From positions 62,001 through 126,000 of the forward strand of contig CAWBPR010000011.1 in NCBI GenBank assembly GCA_963790775.1: DNA of 64,000 bases, read 5' to 3'. Position 1 is the first letter of the stretch, and every line of letters begins with the position of its first letter. This DNA comes from JASJBU01 sp963790775 (GTDB taxonomy: Bacteria; Pseudomonadota; Gammaproteobacteria; Chromatiales; Chromatiaceae). A model generated the notes under the pieces. It was not told the DNA's origin. It did no database searches and was given only the letters and a program-made list of their open reading frames with translations. This document shows positions 54,554-63,367 of the stretch, in pieces. The translations under genes were made by a program, and so were the position numbers.

Positions 54554-55620
54554 GCCAGTTTGCCGCTGACCTCAACGCTGGGTTCTGCGTTTTCTGAAGG
54601 TTCGACCCGTCCCAGGCGCCAAGCCGATTCTCCAGCTGCATTGAGCTGCGCCAGACATTTTTCGGCATCCTCATCTGCCACGCAGGCGACCATCCCGACG
54701 CCACAGTTAAAGGTGCGCAACATTTCAGTATTTGCCACATTGCCCTGTTGCTGAAGCCAGTTAAAGACCTCCGGCAGTTGCCAGGAATCGCTGTCGATTA
54801 ATGCTTTACAACCGCTGGGGAGCACCCTGGGAATGTTTTCCAGCAGGCCTCCGCCGGTGATATGGGCCAAGGCATGTATTTCAATCTGTTCCAGCAATGC
54901 CAACAGCGGCTTTACATAGATACGGGTCGGCGCCAGCAGTGCCTCTCCCAGGGTTTTGTCTGTCATTGGCTGGGAGAGATCCGCCTGGCTCACTTCCAGA
55001 ATTTTACGGATCAGGGAGTAGCCGTTGGAGTGGGGACCGGACGAAGCAAGACCGATCAGTGCATCACCGATCTGCACCTTTTCCGGCTGGATCAGTTTGT
55101 CTTTTTCTGCGATTCCGACACAGAATCCTGCCAGATCGTAGTCACCCTTGGCATACATGCCGGGCATCTCTGCCGTCTCACCACCGGTGAGCGCCGCTCC
55201 GGCCAGCTTGCAGCCCTGGGCAATGCCTTTTATCACATCAGTGGCAACTGCCACATCCAGCTGGCCGGTTGCGTAATAGTCGAGGAAAAAAAGTGGCTCG
55301 GCACCCGCCACCACGATGTCATTTACGCACATGGCGACCAGGTCGATGCCGATCGTGTCGTGCCGATTCAGTTCCAACGCCAGTTTGAGTTTAGTTCCCA
55401 CCCCATCCGTGCCGGATACCAGAACGGGTTGCCGGTATCGATCCAGCGGCAGTTCGAAGAGGGCGCCAAACCCTCCGAGTCCGGTCAGTACTCCGGGCCT
55501 GAAAGTCTCCTGAACGATCGGTTTGATCTGTTCGATAAGCTGATTTCCGGCGTCGATATCGACACCGGCATCCCGGTAACTGAGTTGGTCGTCGCGACTG
55601 GATCTGTTCTTGTAATCCAC
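54550..55620 (-). CDS. purM: Phosphoribosylformylglycinamidine cyclo-ligase (AIR synthetase)
   Basis: This is a 356-aa ATP-dependent enzyme that closes the imidazole ring in purine synthesis. SYRDAGVDIDAGN is the family start; GTDGVGTKLKLA and ALTGGETAEMPG form the ATP-binding and active-site loops. HITGGGLLENIPRVLP marks the C-terminal domain. It is the first gene of the purM-purN-DUF3108 operon and divergent from the DUF2066 gene 172 bases away, a layout conserved in gammaproteobacteria. Confidence 0.97.
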   Translation of the reverse strand: MDYKNRSSRDDQLSYRDAGVDIDAGNQLIEQIKPIVQETFRPGVLTGLGGFGALFELPLDRYRQPVLVSGTDGVGTKLKLALELNRHDTIGIDLVAMCVNDIVVAGAEPLFFLDYYATGQLDVAVATDVIKGIAQGCKLAGAALTGGETAEMPGMYAKGDYDLAGFCVGIAEKDKLIQPEKVQIGDALIGLASSGPHSNGYSLIRKILEVSQADLSQPMTDKTLGEALLAPTRIYVKPLLALLEQIEIHALAHITGGGLLENIPRVLPSGCKALIDSDSWQLPEVFNWLQQQGNVANTEMLRTFNCGVGMVACVADEDAEKCLAQLNAAGESAWRLGRVEPSENAEPSVEVSGKLA

Positions 55621-55792
55621 AGAAAAAAACTCCGGAGTGGGACAAAAGAAAGTGGGATTTTAACAGAAGTTATGCAGAGCGGTGAGAAGGGAATATAGTC
55701 GCCTTGATTGCGGCATGCCAAGTGTGTTTTAGACAGGCTGCCCGGTGCCGCGCTAGAATTTCCCCCTGTTTTCTCTAACTAAGCTGTAATTT

Positions 55793-56923
55793 ATGACTGA
55801 AAAAAGATTATTCGCCAGCGGTCTGATCGCGCTGTTTCTTGCGTTTCAGTACTCAGGTGGCGCATTGGCGGAGCATGTGGCTGATCTATATGTGACTGAA
55901 ATTCCTGTCACTGGGCAGGGGTCAGAAGCGCGCTCGGCCGCCATTGAAAAGGCGCTTGAAAAGGTTGTTGTGAAGGTCTCTGGTAATCGCAAGTTCTCCG
56001 GGCAGGGCGGAGTGAGAAAGATTGTAGGCCGGGCGAACAGCTATGTGCAGCAGTATAGTTATCAGATGCTGAAAACGAGAGGAAATGCAGCGAACAACGC
56101 TGCTGGAGAAGCGGCCGGCCCGGACCGTCTGTTACGGGTCCGCTTTGACGAGCAGGCGGTAAACCGCCAACTTCGACAGCATGGAATTCCGGTCTGGGGG
56201 AGTTCCCGACCCTCGACCCTGGTCTGGCTGGGCATTGAGCAAGGGGGGCGTCGCACACTCTATCAGCCTGAACTCGAACAGGGGTTGCGAGCTGCGCTGG
56301 AGTGGACCGCCAGTGAGCGGGGCTTGCCGATCCTATTTCCATTAATGGATGTTGAGGACAGCTCGAATCTGCAGGTGAGTGATCTGTGGGGCTCCTTTGA
56401 AGAGACGATCCGGCATGCATCAGACCGCTATCTGCCTGATGTGATTCTGGTCGGCCGTATCCGGGAACGAGGCGCAAACGATTGGACTGCTGACTGGAGC
56501 TTGTACCAGCCGGGCGAGGTCAGCAACTGGCAGACTCGGTCTTCCAATAAACAGAGTGTGGCCGCGGAGGGCCTGGAGGCAAGCGTGGATAGGCTGGCTT
56601 TAAGGTTTGCACCGCGCCATGTGGAACAGGGTGCTACCAGTCTCAGGATCAGGGTTTCAGGACTGAATAATCTAGCGGACTTCAGCATGGTGAAGGATTA
56701 CCTGCAGTCCCTGGGGCTGATTGAACAACTGGATCTGCTGGCGGCTTATCCCGAGAGTATCAGTTTTATTGCTCAGGTGCAGGGAGGCAGGGATGCATTG
56801 GAGAAAGGCATCATGCTGGGTGGGGTGCTGGAGGCGGTTGTCCCATCTGACGAGGTGGTGAGTGCGGATGCAACGTCCCCCGCAGACATGGACGCCGAGA
56901 GCCTGGATTTTCGGTTACGCTAG
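55793..56923 (+). CDS. DUF2066 domain protein, exported
   Basis: This is a 376-aa protein with an N-terminal signal peptide (LIALFLAFQYSGGALA). The DUF2066 core begins LYVTEIPVTGQGSEARSAAI and continues through VVVKVSGNRKF and YQMLKT. A second half with RIRVSGLNNLADF resembles the same fold. No enzyme motif is seen. The gene sits divergent from purM and overlaps the next gene by one base, a conserved gammaproteobacterial neighbourhood. Function is unknown. Confidence 0.85.
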   Translation: MTEKRLFASGLIALFLAFQYSGGALAEHVADLYVTEIPVTGQGSEARSAAIEKALEKVVVKVSGNRKFSGQGGVRKIVGRANSYVQQYSYQMLKTRGNAANNAAGEAAGPDRLLRVRFDEQAVNRQLRQHGIPVWGSSRPSTLVWLGIEQGGRRTLYQPELEQGLRAALEWTASERGLPILFPLMDVEDSSNLQVSDLWGSFEETIRHASDRYLPDVILVGRIRERGANDWTADWSLYQPGEVSNWQTRSSNKQSVAAEGLEASVDRLALRFAPRHVEQGATSLRIRVSGLNNLADFSMVKDYLQSLGLIEQLDLLAAYPESISFIAQVQGGRDALEKGIMLGGVLEAVVPSDEVVSADATSPADMDAESLDFRLR

Positions 56924-57477
56924 TGAAAGTCAGCGATATCCCCAATCTGATCAGTTTTCTGCGCATCCTGTTGACGTTGCCTATCGTCTGGTTGTTGTTC
57001 GAGCATGAATTTACTTATGCGCTGATGCTGTTCGCCCTGGCGGGCTTTTCCGATGGATTGGATGGCTATCTCGCGAAACGCTTCAACTGGCAGAGCCGGC
57101 TGGGAGGGCTGCTCGACCCCTTGGCGGACAAGGCGCTGCTGATGAGTTCCTTCCTGGTACTGGGCGGCTTGGGTCTGATCCCCATCTGGCTGGTGATTTT
57201 ACTGATCTCACGTGATCTGCTGATCGTGGGCGGGGCGCTCTACTACAACTTCAATATTGAGGAACTGGATGCGATTCCGAGCATGATCAGTAAGCTGAAC
57301 ACCCTGCTGCAGATTCTGTTGGTGCTGCTGGTGGTGACGGATGCTGGTCCCTACCCAATGCCGGACATAGCCATGAGTCTGCTGGTTTGGGCAACTCTGG
57401 CCACGACTGTTGCAAGCGGTGCTGATTATGTCTGGGTCTGGTCCCGCAAGGCGAAACAGAAGGGGCGTCGAGACTGA
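56923..57477 (+). CDS. CDP-alcohol phosphatidyltransferase family protein
   Basis: This is a 184-aa integral membrane enzyme of the PgsA class, which transfers a phosphatidyl group from CDP-diacylglycerol. The GTG start at 56923 overlaps the DUF2066 stop. The catalytic signature DGLDGYLAKRF followed by LDPLADK is intact (the AR of the consensus is AK here). About five spans are predicted. Whether it makes phosphatidylglycerophosphate or another lipid is not certain, since the housekeeping PgsA may be elsewhere. Confidence 0.86.
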   Translation: MKVSDIPNLISFLRILLTLPIVWLLFEHEFTYALMLFALAGFSDGLDGYLAKRFNWQSRLGGLLDPLADKALLMSSFLVLGGLGLIPIWLVILLISRDLLIVGGALYYNFNIEELDAIPSMISKLNTLLQILLVLLVVTDAGPYPMPDIAMSLLVWATLATTVASGADYVWVWSRKAKQKGRRD

Positions 57478-57495
57478 ATTTTCCGCCGCTTCAGA

Positions 57496-58365
57496 TCAGA
57501 ATACATCCCGGGCATCGAATACAGGCCCATCCACGCAGACCCGCTTCATGGCCGGGCCTTGCGGCGTACTGACCTCTACCACGCAACCGGCGCAACCACC
57601 AACGGCGCAGGCCATGAACTCTTCCAGTGAGACCTGACAGGGCAGGTCGAACTCTGCCGCCAGCTGGGCTACCGCCTGCAGCATCGGGTGCGGGCCACAG
57701 GAAAAAACCTCTACCTGTCGCAACGCCTGTTCATCCAGAGAGTTGAGCCAGAGTCTCGCCAGATCGGTGACATAGCCCTGATAACAGCCGGGCAGGTTCT
57801 GCTGGCTGGCCAGCCGGCAGCCGACACCCCAATCATCGAGCAGGGGCATGCAGGCGATGACCCCCTCCGGCATGCCCGGGATCAGAATTCTGGAAGGTGT
57901 CATCGGAAAAGGGAAAGGTACTTCGGAGCCGAGAATAACAAAGGGTTGTTTGGTTTGGTCGCCACGCAGTGCATCCGCCAGGAAGATCATGGGCGGCATG
58001 CCTACACCGCCGCCAATCAGCAGCGGGCGAGAGTGATTCGTTGAAGGTTTGAAGGGGCGGCCAATGGGCCCCAGCAGACTGATCGTCTCCCCCGGTTTGC
58101 GCTGTGAGAGCAAATGCGTGCCGCTGCCGACCCGTTTGTAGAGCAGTTCGACCCAGCCTTCCCCGGCTGAGGCCCGCATGATGGATATCGGCCTGCGCAT
58201 CGGCTGTAACGGATCACACTGCAGATGAACAAAACTGCCTGGCAGGGCGCGCATCGCACATTCCGGCGCCAGTAATTTCAGGATGAACTGCTCGCCGGCA
58301 AAGCCCTGGTGAGAGAAGATCTCGGCTTCTTCGAGGAAGATGGTGTCGCGATGGGGTTTGTTCAT
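57496..58365 (-). CDS. pyrK: Dihydroorotate dehydrogenase electron-transfer subunit-like protein
   Basis: This is a 289-aa FAD/2Fe-2S protein of the PyrK family. An FNR-like FAD domain (RPISIMRAS) and nucleotide-binding LIGGGVGMPPMIFLA are present. The C-terminal cluster is MACAVGGCAGC plus a later Cys in KRVCVDGPVF, the usual PyrK arrangement. In type 1B dihydroorotate dehydrogenase it passes electrons to NAD. No pyrD is found in the window. It overlaps the pyrC' stop/start by four bases. Confidence 0.87.
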   Translation of the reverse strand: MNKPHRDTIFLEEAEIFSHQGFAGEQFILKLLAPECAMRALPGSFVHLQCDPLQPMRRPISIMRASAGEGWVELLYKRVGSGTHLLSQRKPGETISLLGPIGRPFKPSTNHSRPLLIGGGVGMPPMIFLADALRGDQTKQPFVILGSEVPFPFPMTPSRILIPGMPEGVIACMPLLDDWGVGCRLASQQNLPGCYQGYVTDLARLWLNSLDEQALRQVEVFSCGPHPMLQAVAQLAAEFDLPCQVSLEEFMACAVGGCAGCVVEVSTPQGPAMKRVCVDGPVFDARDVF

Positions 58366-59666
58366 GGGTTTTGATGCTCAAGGGGTTTCCGGCTGAAAAC
58401 GATTCGGCCTTGCAGCAGCGTGTAGTTGACGCGTCCAGGCAGTTCCCAACCATCGAAGGGTGTGTTCTTACCCTGACTGAGCAGGAGGCTCGCATCCAGG
58501 GTCCAGAAATCGTCCGGATTGAAGATGCAGATATCGGCCGGGGCGCCGACATTCAATCTGCCCAGCGGCAACCCGAGTATATCAGCCGGACCACAGGTCA
58601 GTCGGGCAATCGCATCGCTCAGGTCGATGACCCCTTCCTGGACCAGTTTGAGGGTCAGGGGCAACAGTGTCTCGAGTCCCGAAATGCCCGGTTCTGTATC
58701 GGGAAAAGGCGCTGCCTTGGCATCCGCTTCGTGAGGTTGATGGTCAGAGCAGATGGCGCTGATCACGCCTTTCTGCAGGGCGCGGCGCAGGCCATCACGG
58801 TCACTCGAGGTGCGTAATGGAGGCCTGACATGGGTGGTGCTGTCGAAATCGTCTATGTCCAGGTCAGTCAGAAAGAGCTGGTGGATGGCAACATCGGCAG
58901 AGACCGGCTGTTTATCATACCGGGCGCGGGACAGCATACGGGCGGCCCGATCCGTAGAGAGGGTTTGGAAATGAACCCTGGCGCCGGTCTGTTCCACCAG
59001 CGCCAGATAGGTGGCGACAACCACAGTCTCCGCTGCATGGGGGATGCCCGGCAGACCCAGACGATCAGCGACCCGGCCCTCATGCGCACAGCCCTGGTTA
59101 GCCAGGGAAGGGTCCTCCGGACGAATCATGGTGAGCAGATCAAAGGTGCTCGCATACTCCAGAGTGCGGCGTTGCACCAGGCTGTTGGCGAGAGGCTGAT
59201 AGGCGTTGGAGACCGCTACGCAACCTGCTGACTTCAAGGCGGCCATTTCGCTGAGATGCAAGCCATCCAAAGCCTGGGTTCTGGCTGCCTGAGGGAGTAA
59301 ACGGCAGAATCCAGCCTTTTTGGCCTTACTTTTGATTTGTCCTGCCACAGCAGGAGTGTCAATGATGGGGTGGGTATCCGGTGGGCAGCAGAGGGTGGTG
59401 ATTCCAGCGCTGGACGCCGCCGCTGTTTCACTGGTAATGGTCGCTTTGTACTCGGCGCCAGGTTCCCGCAGATGGGCGCAGAGATCGATCAAACCCGGGC
59501 AGACTACCTGGCCGGTGGCGTCGATCTGCTCTGCCTCAAAGCCTCCCGGTGCTTCTCCGATGGCCGCGATTCGCCCCTTTGCAATATGGATGTCAATGAT
59601 CTGATCGATGTTGTTTGCAGGATCGACCAGGCGGCCGTTAAGGATGCTTATTTGCTTCTTTTTCAT
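58362..59666 (-). CDS. pyrC: Dihydroorotase-like PyrC' (probably non-catalytic, aspartate-transcarbamoylase partner)
   Basis: This is a 434-aa amidohydrolase-fold protein. ATG 59666 is four bases after the pyrB stop; a longer frame to 59702 overlaps pyrB. The first metal motif reads DLCAHLREPG, so the first His of DxHxHLR is Cys63, and the later strand is VHFQTLST where active enzymes have a His before the ST. The Asp region ICSDHQPHEAD remains. Loss of metal ligands is the known pattern of the inactive PyrC' that stabilises PyrB in Pseudomonas-type operons. A separate active dihydroorotase would then be needed elsewhere. This reading is strong but not tested. Confidence 0.83.
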   Translation of the reverse strand: MKKKQISILNGRLVDPANNIDQIIDIHIAKGRIAAIGEAPGGFEAEQIDATGQVVCPGLIDLCAHLREPGAEYKATITSETAAASSAGITTLCCPPDTHPIIDTPAVAGQIKSKAKKAGFCRLLPQAARTQALDGLHLSEMAALKSAGCVAVSNAYQPLANSLVQRRTLEYASTFDLLTMIRPEDPSLANQGCAHEGRVADRLGLPGIPHAAETVVVATYLALVEQTGARVHFQTLSTDRAARMLSRARYDKQPVSADVAIHQLFLTDLDIDDFDSTTHVRPPLRTSSDRDGLRRALQKGVISAICSDHQPHEADAKAAPFPDTEPGISGLETLLPLTLKLVQEGVIDLSDAIARLTCGPADILGLPLGRLNVGAPADICIFNPDDFWTLDASLLLSQGKNTPFDGWELPGRVNYTLLQGRIVFSRKPLEHQNP

Positions 59667-59670
59667 CCGC

Positions 59671-60651
59671 TTATCCCTGTTGTTGCAGATTCTGACTGCC
59701 AATTACCATGGATATCACCGCCATCCGCACTGCTATACCGTAACTGACTTGTTGCAGAATGACTGATTTGGATCCGTCCGCCACCTGGGAATCCATCTCC
59801 ACACCACGGTTGATCGGGCCCGGGTGCATCACTATCGCTTCTGAATCGGCTTTTGCCAGGCGTTCTTCAGTGAGGCCAAAAAGTTTGTAATATTCATGTT
59901 CACTGGGCAGCAGTGCGCCCTGCATGCGTTCCCGCTGCAGCCGCAGCATGATAATCACATCCACATCACGGATGCCTTTTTCCAGATCGTGGTAGACATG
60001 CACCCCCAGACTGCGCGCATCGGCAGGCAGCAGGGTTTTGGGCGCAACCACCCGGACTTCGCTAACGCCCAGGGTGTTGAGGGCCAGGATCTGTGAACGG
60101 GCTACCCGGGAGTGCAGGATGTCGCCCACGATGGCTACCCGCAGCCCCACGAATTCGCCTTTGTGACGCCGGATGGTGAACATGTCCAGCATCGCCTGGG
60201 TTGGATGGGCATGGCGGCCGTCACCGGCATTCATTACTCCCACCCCGATATCTGCATGCTGCGCGATGAAGTGAGCGGTGCCACTGGATGCATGGCGAAC
60301 CACGAACATATCGACATGCATCGCCTCCAGGTTTCTCAGCGTATCCAAAAGTGTCTCACCTTTGGAAGTGGCGGAAGCGCTGATGTTCAGGTTTAGGACG
60401 TCGGCGGAGAGTCTTTTTGCTGCCAACTCGAAAGTGGTGCGGGTGCGGGTGCTGGTTTCAAAAAACAGGTTGGCGACTATCTTGCCTCGGCAGAGCGGCA
60501 CTTTTTTTACTGTGCGCTCGGAAACTCCGGTAAATCCCTCTGTGGTATCGAGAATGTCGGTGAGCATCTCCCGCTTCAGCCCATCGATGGTGAGAAAGTG
60601 GAGAAGCCTTCCTTCTTTGTCCAGCTGTAGATTGGCGCTCGATTGTCGCAT
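59671..60651 (-). CDS. pyrB: Aspartate carbamoyltransferase catalytic subunit
   Basis: This is a 326-aa enzyme that joins carbamoyl phosphate and aspartate in pyrimidine synthesis. The carbamoyl-phosphate motif FFETSTRTRTTFE is intact, with HPTQAMLD and HPGPINRGVE later. No pyrI regulatory gene is near, as expected for the PyrB-PyrC' type. It lies two bases from pyrR. Confidence 0.97.
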   Translation of the reverse strand: MRQSSANLQLDKEGRLLHFLTIDGLKREMLTDILDTTEGFTGVSERTVKKVPLCRGKIVANLFFETSTRTRTTFELAAKRLSADVLNLNISASATSKGETLLDTLRNLEAMHVDMFVVRHASSGTAHFIAQHADIGVGVMNAGDGRHAHPTQAMLDMFTIRRHKGEFVGLRVAIVGDILHSRVARSQILALNTLGVSEVRVVAPKTLLPADARSLGVHVYHDLEKGIRDVDVIIMLRLQRERMQGALLPSEHEYYKLFGLTEERLAKADSEAIVMHPGPINRGVEMDSQVADGSKSVILQQVSYGIAVRMAVISMVIGSQNLQQQG

Positions 60652-60653
60652 GA

Positions 60654-61208
60654 CTAAGACTCGTCCTCAGCTTGTCTGGAACTGCGGTTGGATTTTGTTC
60701 CGATGACAAGCCCAAGCGGTTCGGGGCCGGTGAGCGTTATGTGTTGATTGGCTTCCAGGTTCGGTTTGATGCCCACGATGTCAGGCTGGATAGGCAGCTC
60801 CCGGCCGCTCCTTTCCACCAGGGTGGCGAGAATTATCGATGCAGGGCGACCATAGTCGAAGATTTCATTGAGGGCCGCGCGGATGGTTCTGCCGGTTTGC
60901 AGGACATCGTCGACGAGAATGATATGGCGATCATCCACCGGCGTAGGCAGAGTGGACGGGTGGACCTCAGGATTCATGCCGATGCGCGTAAAGTCATCTC
61001 GATAGAATGAGATGTCCAGTGTGCCGAGAGGTTCCTGCAGGCCGAGTTCTTCGTGTAGCATCTCGGCCAGCCAGACCCCTCCTGTGCGGATGCCGACTAT
61101 GATGGGATCTTTGATGCCGCGCTGGTTCAACAGTGTCCATAGCTTGCCTGCCATGATATCAACCAGCGATTCCACTCCTTCGGCATTCATGAATTCTTTA
61201 GTCTGCAT
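60654..61208 (-). CDS. pyrR: PyrR: pyrimidine operon regulator / uracil phosphoribosyltransferase
   Basis: This is a 184-aa PRTase-fold protein. The PRPP loop IILVDDVLQTGRTI is intact, and GIRTGGVWLAE supplies the PPi loop. In Bacillus PyrR binds pyr mRNA attenuators; in gammaproteobacteria the operon position is kept but an attenuator is not obvious in the 218 bases upstream here. It heads pyrR-pyrB-pyrC'-pyrK. Confidence 0.94.
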   Translation of the reverse strand: MQTKEFMNAEGVESLVDIMAGKLWTLLNQRGIKDPIIVGIRTGGVWLAEMLHEELGLQEPLGTLDISFYRDDFTRIGMNPEVHPSTLPTPVDDRHIILVDDVLQTGRTIRAALNEIFDYGRPASIILATLVERSGRELPIQPDIVGIKPNLEANQHITLTGPEPLGLVIGTKSNRSSRQAEDES

Positions 61209-61426
61209 TTCTTTTGGTACTCAAGTTGTTGTTGGGAGTCAAGCCGCAGTTCTGTGCTCCGAATGAGGTTCGGACATCGCCACGCTCATCAGCGGCAATG
61301 CCAAACTCCACGAGCCGGATTTGAATGTCTGCACGAGTCAGTGCGCTGCTCTGGGAAATACCGTCAGATGGCTTGTACTGAAGACTGCTGTGCGTTCTGC
61401 CGCTCAATGGTTATTACGGCCTATGC

Positions 61427-61858
61427 TCATGACTCAATTAATTTACTGCATTCTGCATCTGGGTGTTCGGTTAACCAGGTTTCGATGATCAGTTTTGCTG
61501 CCACTGCATCATATGCCTCGACTTCTTTTACTTTGAGCCCCAGCCGGTTGCGGGCCTCAAGCGAAGTGTATCGTTCATCTGCAAGATGGACCTTCAGGTG
61601 GTAACGCCCTTCCAATTGCCGGGAAAACCGTAAAGCCGGGACAGTGGCGTCAGTCTCGCGGTCGTCTGCATCAAGCGGAAAACCAACGATCAGGGCATCC
61701 GGTTTCCACTCTTCTATCAGGCGACTGATGCGCTGCCAATCGGGTTTTTTGTTTACTGCACGCAGGGTCTCCAGCGCAGAGGCAGTTCCGGTAATAGTCT
61801 GCCCTACAGCAACCCCAATCTTGCGCGCGCCATAGTCAAATCCCAGCAAGGTTGCCAT
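61427..61858 (-). CDS. ruvX: Holliday-junction resolvase-like RuvX (YqgF)
   Basis: This is a 143-aa RNase-H-fold protein. GFDYGARKIGVAVGQ contains the first active-site Asp, VGFPLDADDRETDA the central loop, and LADERYTSLEA the second acidic site. It acts in pre-16S rRNA processing and has a resolvase fold. It directly abuts yqgE, the conserved partner. Confidence 0.95.
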   Translation of the reverse strand: MATLLGFDYGARKIGVAVGQTITGTASALETLRAVNKKPDWQRISRLIEEWKPDALIVGFPLDADDRETDATVPALRFSRQLEGRYHLKVHLADERYTSLEARNRLGLKVKEVEAYDAVAAKLIIETWLTEHPDAECSKLIES

Positions 61859-62422
61859 TCAGGCGTGACCCGCCTCGCTACTCAACAGATTCAGGTCCAC
61901 TCCTAGCAGGTCAGCTGCGGCCTGCCAGCGTTCCTCACTGGCCCGGGTGAAGATTATATCACTCTCAGCCGGTCCGTTGAGCCAGGCATTTTGGGCTAAC
62001 TCCTCTTCCAGTTGGCCGGCTCCCCAACCTGCATAGCCGAGGGTAACGAGAGAATGGGCGGGACCCTTCCCGGTAGCGATTGCCTGAAGTATATCCATTG
62101 ATGTGGTGACGCTGATTTCCGCAGTCACCTGGAGTGTTGAATCCCATTCTGAATCGGAGCTGTGGAGCACGAATCCACGATCTCCTTGCACCGGACCCCC
62201 CAGGTAGACAGGGGTTTGTGCAATGCTTGCATCAGTAATTTGAATATTCAGCTGTTCGAAGATATCAGCAAGTTGCAGACCCATGACGCGGTTGATGACC
62301 AGCCCCATGGCTCCCTGTTCACTGTGTTCGCAGATGTAGGTAACTGTGCGAAAAAAATTGGGATCAGCCAAGCCAGGCATGGCAATGAGAAAATGGTTGG
62401 TCAGATAGTTTTCTGGACGCAT
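61859..62422 (-). CDS. yqgE: YqgE/AlgH family protein
   Basis: This is a 187-aa protein of the UPF0301 family. The start NYLTNHFLIAMPGLADPNFFRTVTYI gives the typical opening, and ALVINR-like GLVINRVMGL, VYLGGPVQ and GYAGWGAGQLEEE are clear marks. Function is not established; a transcription-regulator role was proposed for AlgH. It lies between tonB and ruvX in the conserved block. Confidence 0.93.
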   Translation of the reverse strand: MRPENYLTNHFLIAMPGLADPNFFRTVTYICEHSEQGAMGLVINRVMGLQLADIFEQLNIQITDASIAQTPVYLGGPVQGDRGFVLHSSDSEWDSTLQVTAEISVTTSMDILQAIATGKGPAHSLVTLGYAGWGAGQLEEELAQNAWLNGPAESDIIFTRASEERWQAAADLLGVDLNLLSSEAGHA

Positions 62423-62491
62423 GTTAATAGTATCCGATCTGCCTGGCGATGCTGCAACTGTTATTCGATTCGGCTTTTTGATGTTTTATGT

Positions 62492-63367
62492 CTACTTGGA
62501 ACCCAGCCGATTGCTGCGTGTGAATTGCCAGGTCCGGGTAATATCCAGAATATCGGTTTCCTGATTGATCTCTTGAGGAAACGGTGAATAGGGAGCTGCG
62601 AGGCGCACGATCCTAACTGCCGCATCATCCAGTATCTGGTGGCCGGAAGAGCGTAGCACCCGGACCTGTTCCACGCTGCCGTCACTTCTCACCGCCACAT
62701 GCAGTATCATGTTTCCATAGAGCATTTGCCGTTTTGCCTCATCGGGATAGTTGAGATTGCCGATTCTCTCCACCTTGCGCCGCCAGGCATCCAGATAAGC
62801 TGCATATTTATACTCTTTGGTGCTGGCGCTGATTGCTTTGCGCTTGGGTCGATTTGCATAGGCCAGGGTTTTTTTCTCCAATTCGGCGGTTATATGCGCA
62901 ATCTCTTGGTCACGGCTGGCAAACAGTTGTGAGGAGGTGGGCTTTGCTGGCATCTCAACTACAGGTGCGATTTTTTTGGCAACGGTTTTGTGCTCCGATT
63001 TGGATTGCGTGATGACTTGCCTGGGAGGCTCTGGAATTTCAGGAACAGGCTGCTCCTCTATCACAGGAGGAGGGGCAGGTGGTTCTAAAGTTGTCACTGC
63101 TTGGTTGACAGGTCTTGCCTCCGGCTCCTGTTCGCCACCTCCAGACTGACTGGTCTGGGCAAGAAAATCAGCTGTATCATCTGGCTTTGGTGGTTCTTGA
63201 GGACGCTCTACCAACATGATTTCTAGGCTCTTTTGACGAAATTCCGGTTTCTTTTTCTCCTCAAGTTCAAAACTGACGCCAAGGATAAGCAAAAGATGCA
63301 GGCAGACGGCGATAAACAGCATTACACCGAGTCTGTCACTGGTTGTTGGATAGGCTTGCAGCATCAT
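62492..63367 (-). CDS. tonB: Energy transducer TonB
   Basis: This is a 291-aa inner-membrane protein. One N-terminal span (VMLFIAVCLHLLLILGVSF) is followed by a Pro/Glu/Lys-rich linker (PPAPPPVIEEQPVPEIPEPP) and a C-terminal TonB domain (YPDEAKRQMLYGNMILHVAV, VRVLRSSGHQILD). It couples proton motive force to outer-membrane receptors. No exbBD is nearby. It overlaps gshB by four bases, the usual order in this lineage. Confidence 0.92.
   Translation of the reverse strand: MMLQAYPTTSDRLGVMLFIAVCLHLLLILGVSFELEEKKKPEFRQKSLEIMLVERPQEPPKPDDTADFLAQTSQSGGGEQEPEARPVNQAVTTLEPPAPPPVIEEQPVPEIPEPPRQVITQSKSEHKTVAKKIAPVVEMPAKPTSSQLFASRDQEIAHITAELEKKTLAYANRPKRKAISASTKEYKYAAYLDAWRRKVERIGNLNYPDEAKRQMLYGNMILHVAVRSDGSVEQVRVLRSSGHQILDDAAVRIVRLAAPYSPFPQEINQETDILDITRTWQFTRSNRLGSK

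Noticed and set aside
54862..55698. 278-codon plus-strand open frame over purM
   Set aside because: Antisense to a complete purM; no domain evidence.
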